Positions 56,659 through 64,000 of a DNA stretch of 64,000 bases are shown here, in pieces. The notes under the pieces are model-generated. The model saw nothing but the letters and a program-made list of their open reading frames with translations, did no database searches and was not told where the DNA came from. The position numbers were made by a program, and so were the translations under genes. Numbering within the stretch: position 1 is the stretch's first letter; the number at the start of each line of letters is the position of its first letter. Source of the stretch: UBA981 sp942490995 (GTDB taxonomy: Bacteria; Pseudomonadota; Gammaproteobacteria; Ga0077536); NCBI GenBank assembly GCA_942490995.1, contig CALOBG010000070.1:62001-126000 (forward strand), given 5' to 3'.

Positions 56659-56977
56659 GCGCCGCGCGTGCAGGGGCTGACCTGCGTCCCGCCCGCGACG
56701 GCGCGAACCAGCGTCGCGGGCAGGAAGTCGTGCGCGATAGTAAGGACCACGGGGCGCCGATCGCATAAGATCGCGATCTCGGCCTGACATCATTCGATGA
56801 CATAAAAACAAGCGCAACGCGCCGCGGCACGAGAACGGACAAGGATAACAATTAAACAAAAAGGCGCGAACGCCGATAGCCACAGCAGAGCGGCGCCCTC
56901 AGCGCTGACCTGCCATCCCCGGATCAACACGGGGCATGTCGGAACACCCAGCGCAAGGATTCAGGGGAAAACGGTCG
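56659..56977. other. 319-base gap between acnA and nhaB
   Basis: No gene is seen. A 10-bp stem GCCCGCGACG/CGTCGCGGGC (56691-56721, 11-base loop) is the only strong structure and may close the acnA transcript, but no T tract follows. The right half holds AACAATTAAACAAAAAGG, which may lie near the nhaB promoter. A sodium-responsive regulatory site is not recognisable. Confidence 0.45.
56691..56721 (+). terminator. GC-rich hairpin after acnA
   Basis: GCCCGCGACG (56691-56700) pairs fully with CGTCGCGGGC (56712-56721) around an 11-base loop. It sits 33 bases after the acnA stop. No T run follows, so it could be a rho-dependent or imperfect terminator, or just a stabilising stem. Confidence 0.4.
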
Positions 56978-58486
56978 ATGGCTACTCACACGATGTCGCA
57001 GGCGTTCGTCAGCAACTTTCTGGGGCACTCGCCGAACTGGTACAAGCTCACCATCATCGGCTTTCTGATCCTCAACCCCATCCTTCTCACCCAGGCCGGT
57101 CCCTTCATCACCGGCTGGTGCCTTATCATCGAGTTCATTTTCTGCCTGGCGATGGCACTGAAGTGTTATCCCCTGCAGCCGGGCGGTCTGCTCGCGATCG
57201 AGGCGGTCGTACTGGGGCTGACTTCAGCCGAAACCGTCTACGAAGAGTCGCTGCACAACTTCCCGGTCATCATGCTGCTGATGTTCATGGTGGCGGGCAT
57301 TTATTTTCTGAAAGAACTGCTGCTGTTCACATTTACCAAGATCCTGCTCAAGGTCGAATCGAAAGCGATGCTGTCGCTGCTGTTCTGCGCAGTCTCGGCC
57401 GTGCTGTCGGCGTTCCTTGATGCCCTGACCGTGACCGCGGTGGTGATCACGGTGGCGCACGGTTTTTTCCTTGTTTATCACAAGATTGCCTCCGGCAAGC
57501 AGTACCATCACGATCACGATGCCAGTGGCGACGACGAAGTCCACGACCTGCACCGCTCCGATCTCGATCAGTACCGCTCGTTTTTACGCAGCCTGATGAT
57601 GCACGCCGCCGTCGGCACCGCACTCGGTGGCGTGTGTACGCTGGTCGGTGAACCACAGAATCTGCTGATCGCGAAGGTCGCGGGCTGGGAATTTATCGAG
57701 TTTTTTGTGCGCGTTGCGCCGGTCTCGATGCCGGTACTGGTGGTCGGACTGATCACCTGCGTATTGCTCGAGCGCACCGCGTGGTTCGGTTTCGGCGCGC
57801 AACTGCCCGACGCGGTGCGCAAAATCCTCGAGGACTACGACCACCACGAAACCGCCAAACGGTCGTTGACGGACATCGCCAAGCTGTGGATCCAGGGCCT
57901 GACCGCGGTTTTTCTGGTCATTGCGCTCGGCCTGCACCTCGCCGAAGTCGGCATTATCGGCCTCACCGTGATCGTACTGGCGACCGCCTTCAACGGCATC
58001 ACCGAGGAACATCGCCTCGGCCATGCGTTCGAAGAAGCCTTGCCGTTTACCTCGCTGCTGGTGGTGTTTTTCGGCATCGTCGCGGTGATCCATGACCAAC
58101 ACCTGTTTACCCCGGTCATCGAATGGGTACTCGGCCTCGAGGGTCGGTTGCAGACCTCGGCCTTCTATCTCGCCAACGGCGTGCTGTCGATGATCAGCGA
58201 CAACGTGTTTGTCGCCACGGTGTATATCACCGAGGTCGACAACGCGCTCAAGGCCGGCCGCATCACCCAGGAACAGTTCGACCTGCTCGCCGTCGCGATC
58301 AACACCGGCACGAATATTCCGAGCGTCGCCACACCCAATGGCCAGGCTGCATTCCTGTTCCTGCTGACCTCGGCGCTGGCGCCGGTCATTCGCCTGTCCT
58401 ACGGACGCATGGTGTGGATGGCGCTGCCCTACACCATCACCATGTCGACCTCGGGCCTGCTGGCGGTGATTTACCTGCTGCACTAA
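56978..58486 (+). CDS. nhaB: Sodium/proton antiporter NhaB
   Basis: The start ATG at 56978, with AGGGGA upstream, gives 502 residues of a polytopic NhaB. It begins SQAFVSNFLGHSPNWYKLTIIGFLI, typical of the family, and shows conserved TALGGVCTLVGEPQNLLIAKVAGWEF and NTGTNIPSVATPNGQAAFLFLLTSALAP. It exports sodium in exchange for protons at the inner membrane. A marine or saline habitat is consistent with this, though not proof. Confidence 0.95.
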   Translation: MATHTMSQAFVSNFLGHSPNWYKLTIIGFLILNPILLTQAGPFITGWCLIIEFIFCLAMALKCYPLQPGGLLAIEAVVLGLTSAETVYEESLHNFPVIMLLMFMVAGIYFLKELLLFTFTKILLKVESKAMLSLLFCAVSAVLSAFLDALTVTAVVITVAHGFFLVYHKIASGKQYHHDHDASGDDEVHDLHRSDLDQYRSFLRSLMMHAAVGTALGGVCTLVGEPQNLLIAKVAGWEFIEFFVRVAPVSMPVLVVGLITCVLLERTAWFGFGAQLPDAVRKILEDYDHHETAKRSLTDIAKLWIQGLTAVFLVIALGLHLAEVGIIGLTVIVLATAFNGITEEHRLGHAFEEALPFTSLLVVFFGIVAVIHDQHLFTPVIEWVLGLEGRLQTSAFYLANGVLSMISDNVFVATVYITEVDNALKAGRITQEQFDLLAVAINTGTNIPSVATPNGQAAFLFLLTSALAPVIRLSYGRMVWMALPYTITMSTSGLLAVIYLLH

Positions 58487-58504
58487 ACAGGCTTACGAAA
58501 CCTT

Positions 58505-58526
58505 CGCGCGCCCATGGTGGCGCGCG
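58505..58526 (+). terminator. Hairpin after nhaB
   Basis: CGCGCGCC (58505-58512) pairs with GGCGCGCG (58519-58526) around a CATGGT loop shortly after the nhaB stop. No T tract follows, so this is only a candidate. Confidence 0.3.
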
Positions 58527-58556
58527 GGTCGCTCAACTGTGAGACAGTAGCGCGCC

Positions 58557-60005
58557 ATGCAGGCGCGCGCCGTCCTACCTACCTTGTTACTCACGTTGCT
58601 GGTCCCGACCGCGGCCGGCGCCGACAGCCTCACGGACCTGCTCGCCGATCTCGAAGGCGTGCGCCAGGCAACGAACGTACCGGCCTACGGTTTCGCCCTC
58701 GTCGATACCACCAGCGTGCTGTATGCCGACGCCCACGGCACCGCCGACCTGGCCAGCGGTGCGGAGGCGCGCACCGACTCACGTTTCCGGATTGGCTCGA
58801 TTACTAAAACGTTCACCGCGCTGGCGCTCCTGCTGGCCGCCGAACGCGGACTGCTCAGTCTTGACGATCCGTTTGCCACAATCGCCGGGCCGGGCCTGAT
58901 CGACAACCCGTTTGCCAGCCACACCCCGGTGCGCCTGGTGCATCTGCTCGAGCACAGCGCCGGTCTCGGCGACCTCAATCATGAGGAGATGTACCACAGC
59001 GACCCGACGCCGCTGGCGCTGGCCACCGCGGTGCGGCGCTACCGCGCCAATCGTCGCGTGCAGTGGCGGCCGGGCGAGTATTACTCCTACACCAATGCCG
59101 GCGCCGGGCTGGCGGCATTTGCGCTGGAGCTGGCCAGCGGGCGATCGTACGAACATTTTCTCGCTGATGAGCTGTTCGCGCCGCTCGGCATGGCCGAGAG
59201 CAGCGTGCTGCTCGACGAGGCCACCGCCGCGCACCTCGTGCGTGGCTATGACAGCGACGCGCTTACGCCGATCCCCTACTGGCATATGCTGTTCCGGCCG
59301 TTCGGGGCGATCAATGCCAGCGTGGGTGACATGGCGACGTTCGTGCGCTTCCTGCTCAATGCCGGGCGGGTCGACGACCAGCAAGTGCTGTCAGCGGCGA
59401 GCATCGCGCGCATGGAGCGCGTCGAAAGTACCCGCGCCGCTCGGGCGGGACTCGCGAACGGCTACGGTCCGGGGCTTTATGCCTGGTACAACGGCGGTTA
59501 TCGATTTTTTGGCCATGGTGGTGACGGCGATGGCTACCTCGCCCATTTCGGCTACAGCCGCGCCGCCGGGCTCGGCTATTTCGTGGTCATCAATGCGTTC
59601 GATCATCGCGCCCTGCGGGGTATGCGCGAGCGCATCGAAACACATATCCTGGCGACCCTGCCCGCACCCACACCGGCGGCTGCCGCGCCGCCGAACGCCA
59701 CGCCGCCGGCCATGCTCGGGCCGTATCGCCGCGCGACCGACAGGTTCGGCGCCGTGCGCTCATCGCACCCGCAGGCATTGCGCTTATTGAAACGCGGTCA
59801 TGACCTTATCCGGATCGACGCTGACGGGGGAGAACAACGGCTGGTAAGCGCCGGTGAACGCTTGTGGCGCCGCCCTGACGAGCCGGCGGCATCGGCCGCC
59901 ATCGTCACCAACGCAGTCGGTGAGTGGGTTTATCTGGGTATGCGCGAAAGCTATATCCGCATTCCGGACGCGAGCCCGGCGGCAGCGCCGTCGGCGCAAC
60001 CCTGA
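58557..60005 (+). CDS. Serine hydrolase, beta-lactamase/class C-like
   Basis: The 482-residue protein has a signal peptide (1-22) and the class C penicillin-binding-like core: catalytic SxxK at 81-84 (GSITKTF), YxN at 178-180 (YSYTNAG), and a third motif HGGDGDG. The C-terminal tail of about 100 residues is Pro/Ala-rich and poorly conserved. Members act as esterases, D-aminopeptidases or beta-lactamases; which one is not predictable. It is probably periplasmic. Confidence 0.86.
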   Translation: MQARAVLPTLLLTLLVPTAAGADSLTDLLADLEGVRQATNVPAYGFALVDTTSVLYADAHGTADLASGAEARTDSRFRIGSITKTFTALALLLAAERGLLSLDDPFATIAGPGLIDNPFASHTPVRLVHLLEHSAGLGDLNHEEMYHSDPTPLALATAVRRYRANRRVQWRPGEYYSYTNAGAGLAAFALELASGRSYEHFLADELFAPLGMAESSVLLDEATAAHLVRGYDSDALTPIPYWHMLFRPFGAINASVGDMATFVRFLLNAGRVDDQQVLSAASIARMERVESTRAARAGLANGYGPGLYAWYNGGYRFFGHGGDGDGYLAHFGYSRAAGLGYFVVINAFDHRALRGMRERIETHILATLPAPTPAAAAPPNATPPAMLGPYRRATDRFGAVRSSHPQALRLLKRGHDLIRIDADGGEQRLVSAGERLWRRPDEPAASAAIVTNAVGEWVYLGMRESYIRIPDASPAAAPSAQP

Positions 60006-60104
60006 GCGAACAACACGTTGCCGCTGTCGCCAGCCGGCCAGGCGTGGCCGGCCCGCGCAGGTCGATGCTATAGTGCGCCGCACATCGCCACGGGAGGTCT
60101 CCGC

Positions 60105-60353
60105 ATGTTTCGCATTGCATCAATTCTCAGCATCCTTGTCCTGCTCGCCGCCTGCGGTGAGGATCAGCAGGCACCGAAGCCGCAGACCAGCGCCGCCCCC
60201 GCGCCGGCCGCCACCAGCTCCGACAGCGCACCGCCTGCGGCGCCGGCCACGACCGCGGAGATGCCCGCCGCGGACGACGAGATCCAGTACGACCCGATTG
60301 ACGTCTCCAAGCTCGATAGCAACTGGTGGCAGCAGTATTCCGCAGGCGAATAG
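60105..60353 (+). CDS. Small lipoprotein
   Basis: The ATG at 60105 is preceded by GGGAGG and gives 82 residues. A hydrophobic signal ends in the lipobox LAAC (about residues 13-16), then an Ala/Pro-rich linker and an acidic C-terminus ending SNWWQQYSAGE. No family is recognised. Predicted to be anchored in the envelope. It converges with the DUF4404 gene, about 30 bases apart. Confidence 0.72.
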   Translation: MFRIASILSILVLLAACGEDQQAPKPQTSAAPAPAATSSDSAPPAAPATTAEMPAADDEIQYDPIDVSKLDSNWWQQYSAGE

Positions 60354-60383
60354 CCCACGCGCGCGTCGACAGCAGGCGCGCAA

Positions 60384-60650
60384 TCAGATCCCGAGGTTGC
60401 TCAGCGTCACCATGATGTCGTTGAGGATATTCGTCACGCGCGGATGCTCAACTTCGAACGATTCGACCTGATGACGTAATTGCTCAAGCAGCGAGTCGTG
60501 TTCCTCGCTCTCATCGAGCGCCTCGATTTCTTTCGCGATGTCGTCGATCAGCGCGCCGAGCCGCCGCCGTACGTCCTCCGATCCGGGTTCGAGCGCGGCG
60601 AGTTCCTTACGCAGGGCGTCGAGCGATTGTTCAAGTTGCAGTCGGCTCAT
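60384..60650 (-). CDS. DUF4404-family protein
   Basis: The start at ATG 60650 has AGGAAC upstream and gives 88 residues. The sequence (MSRLQLEQSLDALRKELAAL at the start and HPRVTNILNDIMVTLSNLGI at the end) is helical and matches the small DUF4404 family of unknown function, common in gammaproteobacteria. It is 37 bases downstream of the hemW stop on the same strand. Confidence 0.8.
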   Translation of the reverse strand: MSRLQLEQSLDALRKELAALEPGSEDVRRRLGALIDDIAKEIEALDESEEHDSLLEQLRHQVESFEVEHPRVTNILNDIMVTLSNLGI

Positions 60651-60687
60651 GCTGGGTTCCTGTCCGTAAGGCTGCCTCACCACTCCG

Positions 60688-61833
60688 TTAATCGATGAAC
60701 AGCAGCTGCAAATCATTGAGGAAACGATAACCTTCCGCGCTCGGCCGCACAATCTCGCCGTCGCGTTCCAGCCAGCCACGCGCGCAGGCAGCGCTTAACG
60801 GCTTCTCGACGCGCGCGTCGTTCGCCGCCAGCCCGGTCCTCGCGACCAACTCGCCAAGGCTGAAACCGTCGCGCAGGCGCAGCGCGTTGAGCATGAACTC
60901 GCTGAGCAGGCGGGCGCCTTCGACGCGCGCTTGTTCAGTCGCACCGGTGCCGCTCTCAACAGCTTTCATGTAGCTCAGCGGATGGCGCGGTTTGTGGCGT
61001 CTGAAAACCGTTCCGGCGCGAGTGATTTTACCGTGCGCGCCGGCGCCGATCCCGAGGTAGTCGCCAAAGCGCCAGTAATTGAGGTTGTGGCGCGAAGCCT
61101 TACCGGGCTGCGCATGAGCGGAGATCTCATATTGTTCGAAGCCCGCCGCGGCGAGCAATTCGAGCCCGGCATCGTAGTCGTCGCAGATCGCGTCGTGCTC
61201 GGGCAGCGACGGGGGTTTGTGCGCAAAAGCGGTGCCCGCCTCGATGGTTAACTGATACCAGGAAATATGCGCGGGCGCGCAGTCGATCGCTTGTTGCAGG
61301 TCAACCACGGCATCGCCCGACCGGGCGCCGGGCAGGCCAAACATGAGGTCGAGGTTAAGATTGCCGAAACCGGCGTGGCGGGCACTGGCGACCGCGGCCA
61401 TGGCTTCGGCGGCGTCGTGCACGCGGCCGAGCGCGCGCAGACGCGCATCGTCGAAACTCTGGATACCGAGCGAAAGTCGATTAACCCCGGCCGCGCGATA
61501 ATCGCAAAAGCGCCCGGCTTCGGCGCTGCCCGGATTGGCTTCCAGCGTCACTTCGCAATCGGCTGTCAGCGTAACGCGCGCCCGCACGCCGTCCAGCAGA
61601 CTGGTCATCGCCGCGCCGCTGAACAGGCTCGGCGTGCCGCCACCGATGAATACACTGCCGATCGTGGCGGTATCACTCGAATCCGTCTCGAGTTCGAGGT
61701 CCAGCAACAGCGCGGCGACGTAACGCTGTTCGTCAAAGGCGCCGCGAACCTCGTAGGAATTGAAATCGCAATACGGGCATTTGCGCTCACACCAGGGCAG
61801 GTGGATATACAGACCAGGCGCGCTGTCGCTCAT
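60688..61833 (-). CDS. hemW: Heme chaperone HemW
   Basis: The ATG at 61833 gives 381 residues. The radical SAM CxxxCxxC is at Cys15, Cys19 and Cys22 (CERKCPYC), followed by the family motifs FIGGGTPSLF and LNLDLMFGLPG. HemW binds and transfers heme and is not a coproporphyrinogen dehydrogenase despite the similarity. The stop-start overlap with rdgB is 4 bases, and the order hemW-rdgB is conserved in gammaproteobacteria. Confidence 0.94.
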   Translation of the reverse strand: MSDSAPGLYIHLPWCERKCPYCDFNSYEVRGAFDEQRYVAALLLDLELETDSSDTATIGSVFIGGGTPSLFSGAAMTSLLDGVRARVTLTADCEVTLEANPGSAEAGRFCDYRAAGVNRLSLGIQSFDDARLRALGRVHDAAEAMAAVASARHAGFGNLNLDLMFGLPGARSGDAVVDLQQAIDCAPAHISWYQLTIEAGTAFAHKPPSLPEHDAICDDYDAGLELLAAAGFEQYEISAHAQPGKASRHNLNYWRFGDYLGIGAGAHGKITRAGTVFRRHKPRHPLSYMKAVESGTGATEQARVEGARLLSEFMLNALRLRDGFSLGELVARTGLAANDARVEKPLSAACARGWLERDGEIVRPSAEGYRFLNDLQLLFID

Positions 61834-62432
61834 GCGCCGCTCACCAGCGCGGCCAGTGCGGCGCGCAGGCCGGTGCTGGCCTGGCCGCGATGACTGATGC
61901 GATTCTTGTCCTGCGGCTCGAGTTCCGCGGCCGAACAACCGCGCCCGGCGATGCCGAACACCGGGTCGTAACCGAATCCGCCGGTACCGCGCGGCTCACG
62001 CAGGATGTATCCGTGCCAGGTGCCGGTCGCAAGCAATGGCGAGGGGTCGTCCGCAGTACGCAGGTAAACGATGACACAGACAAACACCGCGGCGCGCGCG
62101 GCGTCCTCGATACCGGCCATGGCGGCGAGCAGCTTTTCGAGGTTGTCGCGGTCGCTGGCCCGCGCGCCGGCGTAGCGCGCCGACTGCACCCCGGGCGCGC
62201 CGCCCAGCGCCGGGACCGACAGGCCCGAGTCATCGGCCAGGGCCGGCAGACCGGTTGCGCGCGCGGCATGGCGGGCCTTGAGGATCGCGTTTTCGACGAA
62301 CGTGCAGCCGGTTTCAGCGCCGCTGCCGAGTCCGAACTCGGACTGCGGCCGCAGCCGGAACGGCAGATCGGCGAGCAAAGCTTCGAACTCACGCAGCTTG
62401 CCCGGATTGCCGGTGGCGAGCACGACATCCAT
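61830..62432 (-). CDS. rdgB: Non-canonical purine NTP pyrophosphatase RdgB/HAM1
   Basis: The 200-residue enzyme hydrolyses ITP, dITP and XTP to monophosphates, keeping damaged purines out of DNA and RNA. The N-terminal motif VLATGNPGKLREFEALL and the catalytic ALADDSGLSVPALGGAPGVQSARYAG segment are intact, as is GGFGYDPVF. It overlaps hemW by 4 bases and lies 17 bases after rph on the same strand. Confidence 0.96.
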   Translation of the reverse strand: MDVVLATGNPGKLREFEALLADLPFRLRPQSEFGLGSGAETGCTFVENAILKARHAARATGLPALADDSGLSVPALGGAPGVQSARYAGARASDRDNLEKLLAAMAGIEDAARAAVFVCVIVYLRTADDPSPLLATGTWHGYILREPRGTGGFGYDPVFGIAGRGCSAAELEPQDKNRISHRGQASTGLRAALAALVSGA

Positions 62433-62449
62433 CGTGACCGGGCTTCCGC

Positions 62450-63178
62450 CTACGCGCCGGGCTTGCGCGCCGCCTCCTGCAGGCTGAACAGCTCGCTGAT
62501 GCCGGCGGTGGCGAGATCGAGCATGGCGTCCATTTCCTCGCGACGAAACGCGTGGCCTTCGGCAGTGCCCTGGATCTCGACGAAATGGCCGGCGTCATTC
62601 ATGACCACGTTCATGTCCGTTTCGGCGTTGGAATCCTCGGCGTAATCGAGGTCAAGCACCGGCACGCCGTCACAGATCCCGACCGACACCGAAGCGATCG
62701 CCCCGTGCAGCGGGTTGCGCTTGATCTTGCGCGCCGCGACCAGCGTCTCGACGGCGTCTACCAGCGCCACGTAAGCGCCGGTGATCGAAGCCGTACGGGT
62801 GCCGCCGTCGGCCTGCAGCACATCACAGTCGAGGGTCACGGTCATTTCGCCGAGCGCCTCGAGGTCGACCACCGCGCGCAGCGCGCGACCGATCAGGCGC
62901 TGGATTTCCATCGTCCGCCCGCCCTGACGTCCGGTACTCGCTTCGCGGCGCATGCGCGAGTTCGTCGAGCGCGGCAGCATGCCGTATTCGGCCGTGATCC
63001 AGCCCGAACCCGAGCCTTTCAGGAACGGCGGTACACGCGTTTCGATGCTCGCATTACATAGCACCTTGGTGTCGCCGAACTCGACAAGCACCGAACCCTC
63101 GGCGTGGCGGGTGTAATTGCGCGTGAATTTCACCGCGCGCATCTGGTCGGCGGCGCGGCCGCTCGGACGTGTGGCCAT
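62450..63178 (-). CDS. rph: Ribonuclease PH
   Basis: The start ATG at 63178 gives 242 residues, the normal length. Signature segments include RPSGRAADQMRAVKFTRNYT, EYGMLPRSTNSRMRREA and the phosphate-binding QADGGTRTASITGAYVAL. It trims the 3' end of tRNA precursors phosphorolytically. It is followed by rdgB and hemW on the minus strand; yicC is divergent. Confidence 0.96.
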   Translation of the reverse strand: MATRPSGRAADQMRAVKFTRNYTRHAEGSVLVEFGDTKVLCNASIETRVPPFLKGSGSGWITAEYGMLPRSTNSRMRREASTGRQGGRTMEIQRLIGRALRAVVDLEALGEMTVTLDCDVLQADGGTRTASITGAYVALVDAVETLVAARKIKRNPLHGAIASVSVGICDGVPVLDLDYAEDSNAETDMNVVMNDAGHFVEIQGTAEGHAFRREEMDAMLDLATAGISELFSLQEAARKPGA

Positions 63179-63395
63179 GATGGACCTCTGTTTCGGGGAG
63201 CGGCGCATTATACAGTCCCACTCGGGCCCGGCGGGGCGCCGGCTGCTGGTTCCGACTTGCACGCCACTCATCTACAATGGACCGGCACCACCGCGCGCCT
63301 GGAAGTACCTGAAACACGGCGCCGGCGCCGGTAATCTGAAGACCGCTGATTGCTCGCGCCGACAACGCGGCCTGCCATGCCGCGGGAGCCCGAAA

Positions 63396-64000
63396 ATGCC
63401 GTACAGCATGACCGCTTTTGCGCGGATTGAATTCGATGGCGAATGGGGCCGCGGCGCGTGGGAACTGCGCTCGGACAATCACCGCTATGCGGAAATCAGT
63501 TTTCGCGCACCGGAAGATTTCCGTGCCCTGGAAGCGACCGTACGCGAGCGTATCGGCAGCGCCGCGCGGCGCGGGAAAATCGACTGCAATCTTCGTTTCG
63601 AAGCACGCCGGGACGGCTTCAAGCAGCTCACGATCAACGAAGCGGCGGCACAAGCGGTGATCGAGGCCGCACGCCGCATCCAGGCGCTGGCCGGCAGTGC
63701 GGCGGATCTCGACCCCTTCGACGTGCTGCGCTGGCCGGGGGTGACGGACGTCGAAGAAGTCGATCTCGACGCGGTTTCCAGGTCGCTGCTCGAGGCATTG
63801 GATAATGCCCTCGACGAGTTCCTCGACGTGCGTCGGCGCGAAGGTGAAAAAATGGCTGCCCTGATCGCGCAGCGGCTCGATGGCATCACCGTTCAGCTGG
63901 CTATGCTCAGCGAGCGTGTACCGGCGATCATGGACAGCATCCGCGAGCGCCACGCCCAGCGTATTCGAGAATTGGGCGAAGGGCTGGACGAAGGACGGGT
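63396..64000 (+). CDS. yicC: YicC-family endoribonuclease/stress-induced protein, truncated by window edge
   Basis: The ATG at 63396, preceded by GGGAGC, opens a frame that runs off the right edge. The visible 201 residues start MPYSMTAFARIEFDGEWGRGAWELR and contain ELRSDNHRYAEISFRAPEDFRALEATVRERI. The C-terminal domain is beginning to appear (EGEKMAALIAQRLDGI, then VPAIMDSIRERHAQRI). The family is the YicC/YloC endoribonucleases. Divergent from rph across about 217 bases. Confidence 0.9.
   Translation, partial: MPYSMTAFARIEFDGEWGRGAWELRSDNHRYAEISFRAPEDFRALEATVRERIGSAARRGKIDCNLRFEARRDGFKQLTINEAAAQAVIEAARRIQALAGSAADLDPFDVLRWPGVTDVEEVDLDAVSRSLLEALDNALDEFLDVRRREGEKMAALIAQRLDGITVQLAMLSERVPAIMDSIRERHAQRIRELGEGLDEGR

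Overview
This 64 kb window reads as a chromosome segment of a high-GC gammaproteobacterium, probably environmental. Evidence for this is the conserved gene order lysS-prfB-recJ, rng-yhdP, nudJ-mnmA and hemW-rdgB-rph with a divergent yicC, together with an ArgG, a proteobacterial AcnA-type aconitase and an NhaB-type antiporter. No tRNA, rRNA, CRISPR array or phage module was recognised. Coding density is high, with many 4-base ATGA overlaps that mark operons.

Layout. Positions 1-2789 hold three minus-strand sugar genes: a glycosyltransferase cut by the window edge, an SDR-type nucleotide-sugar epimerase and a second glycosyltransferase. They are visibly less GC-rich than the rest. Positions 2953-16144 carry redox and accessory metabolism: cupins, a cytochrome P450, a transglutaminase-like protein, a glutaredoxin/A-type/rhodanese fusion, two GST-family proteins, a thiolase, a Na/Pi cotransporter, an alpha/beta hydrolase, a 2-oxoglutarate dioxygenase, a YbaK-like protein, a PQQ-type sugar dehydrogenase and a HbpS/GlcG-like protein. 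Positions 16286-26180 hold a molybdopterin oxidoreductase, a secreted TPR protein, a DUF488 protein, a NUDIX/hydrolase pair, a 137-bp tandem repeat, argG, and a membrane PAS-GGDEF protein with a degenerate EAL domain.

The most interesting block is 26196-30699. It is a copper-type RiPP locus: an HvfA/bufferin-like precursor with EGKCG repeats, the MNIO (DUF692) enzyme HvfB, the partner HvfC, then an FMN-binding glutamate-synthase-like membrane protein and a DoxX protein. As given, the precursor carries a net 7-nt deletion inside its repeat array that throws the second half out of frame. A 9-bp hairpin covers the hvfB start codon.

Positions 30918-41761 are housekeeping: lysS, prfB with its programmed frameshift, recJ, a RecJ-linked protein, thrC, hom, alaC and tldD. 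A disrupted stretch follows at 41762-43881, with poly-G tracts, a decayed IS1380-family transposase and a roughly 268-bp element bounded by perfect 31-bp inverted repeats. After it come glcD, a GlgC-like protein with an altered nucleotide-binding motif, rng, yhdP, nudJ, mnmA, acnA, nhaB, a serine hydrolase, a small lipoprotein, a DUF4404 protein, hemW, rdgB, rph and the start of yicC, which runs off the right edge.

All calls rest on reading the translated sequence. No database search or computation was run.
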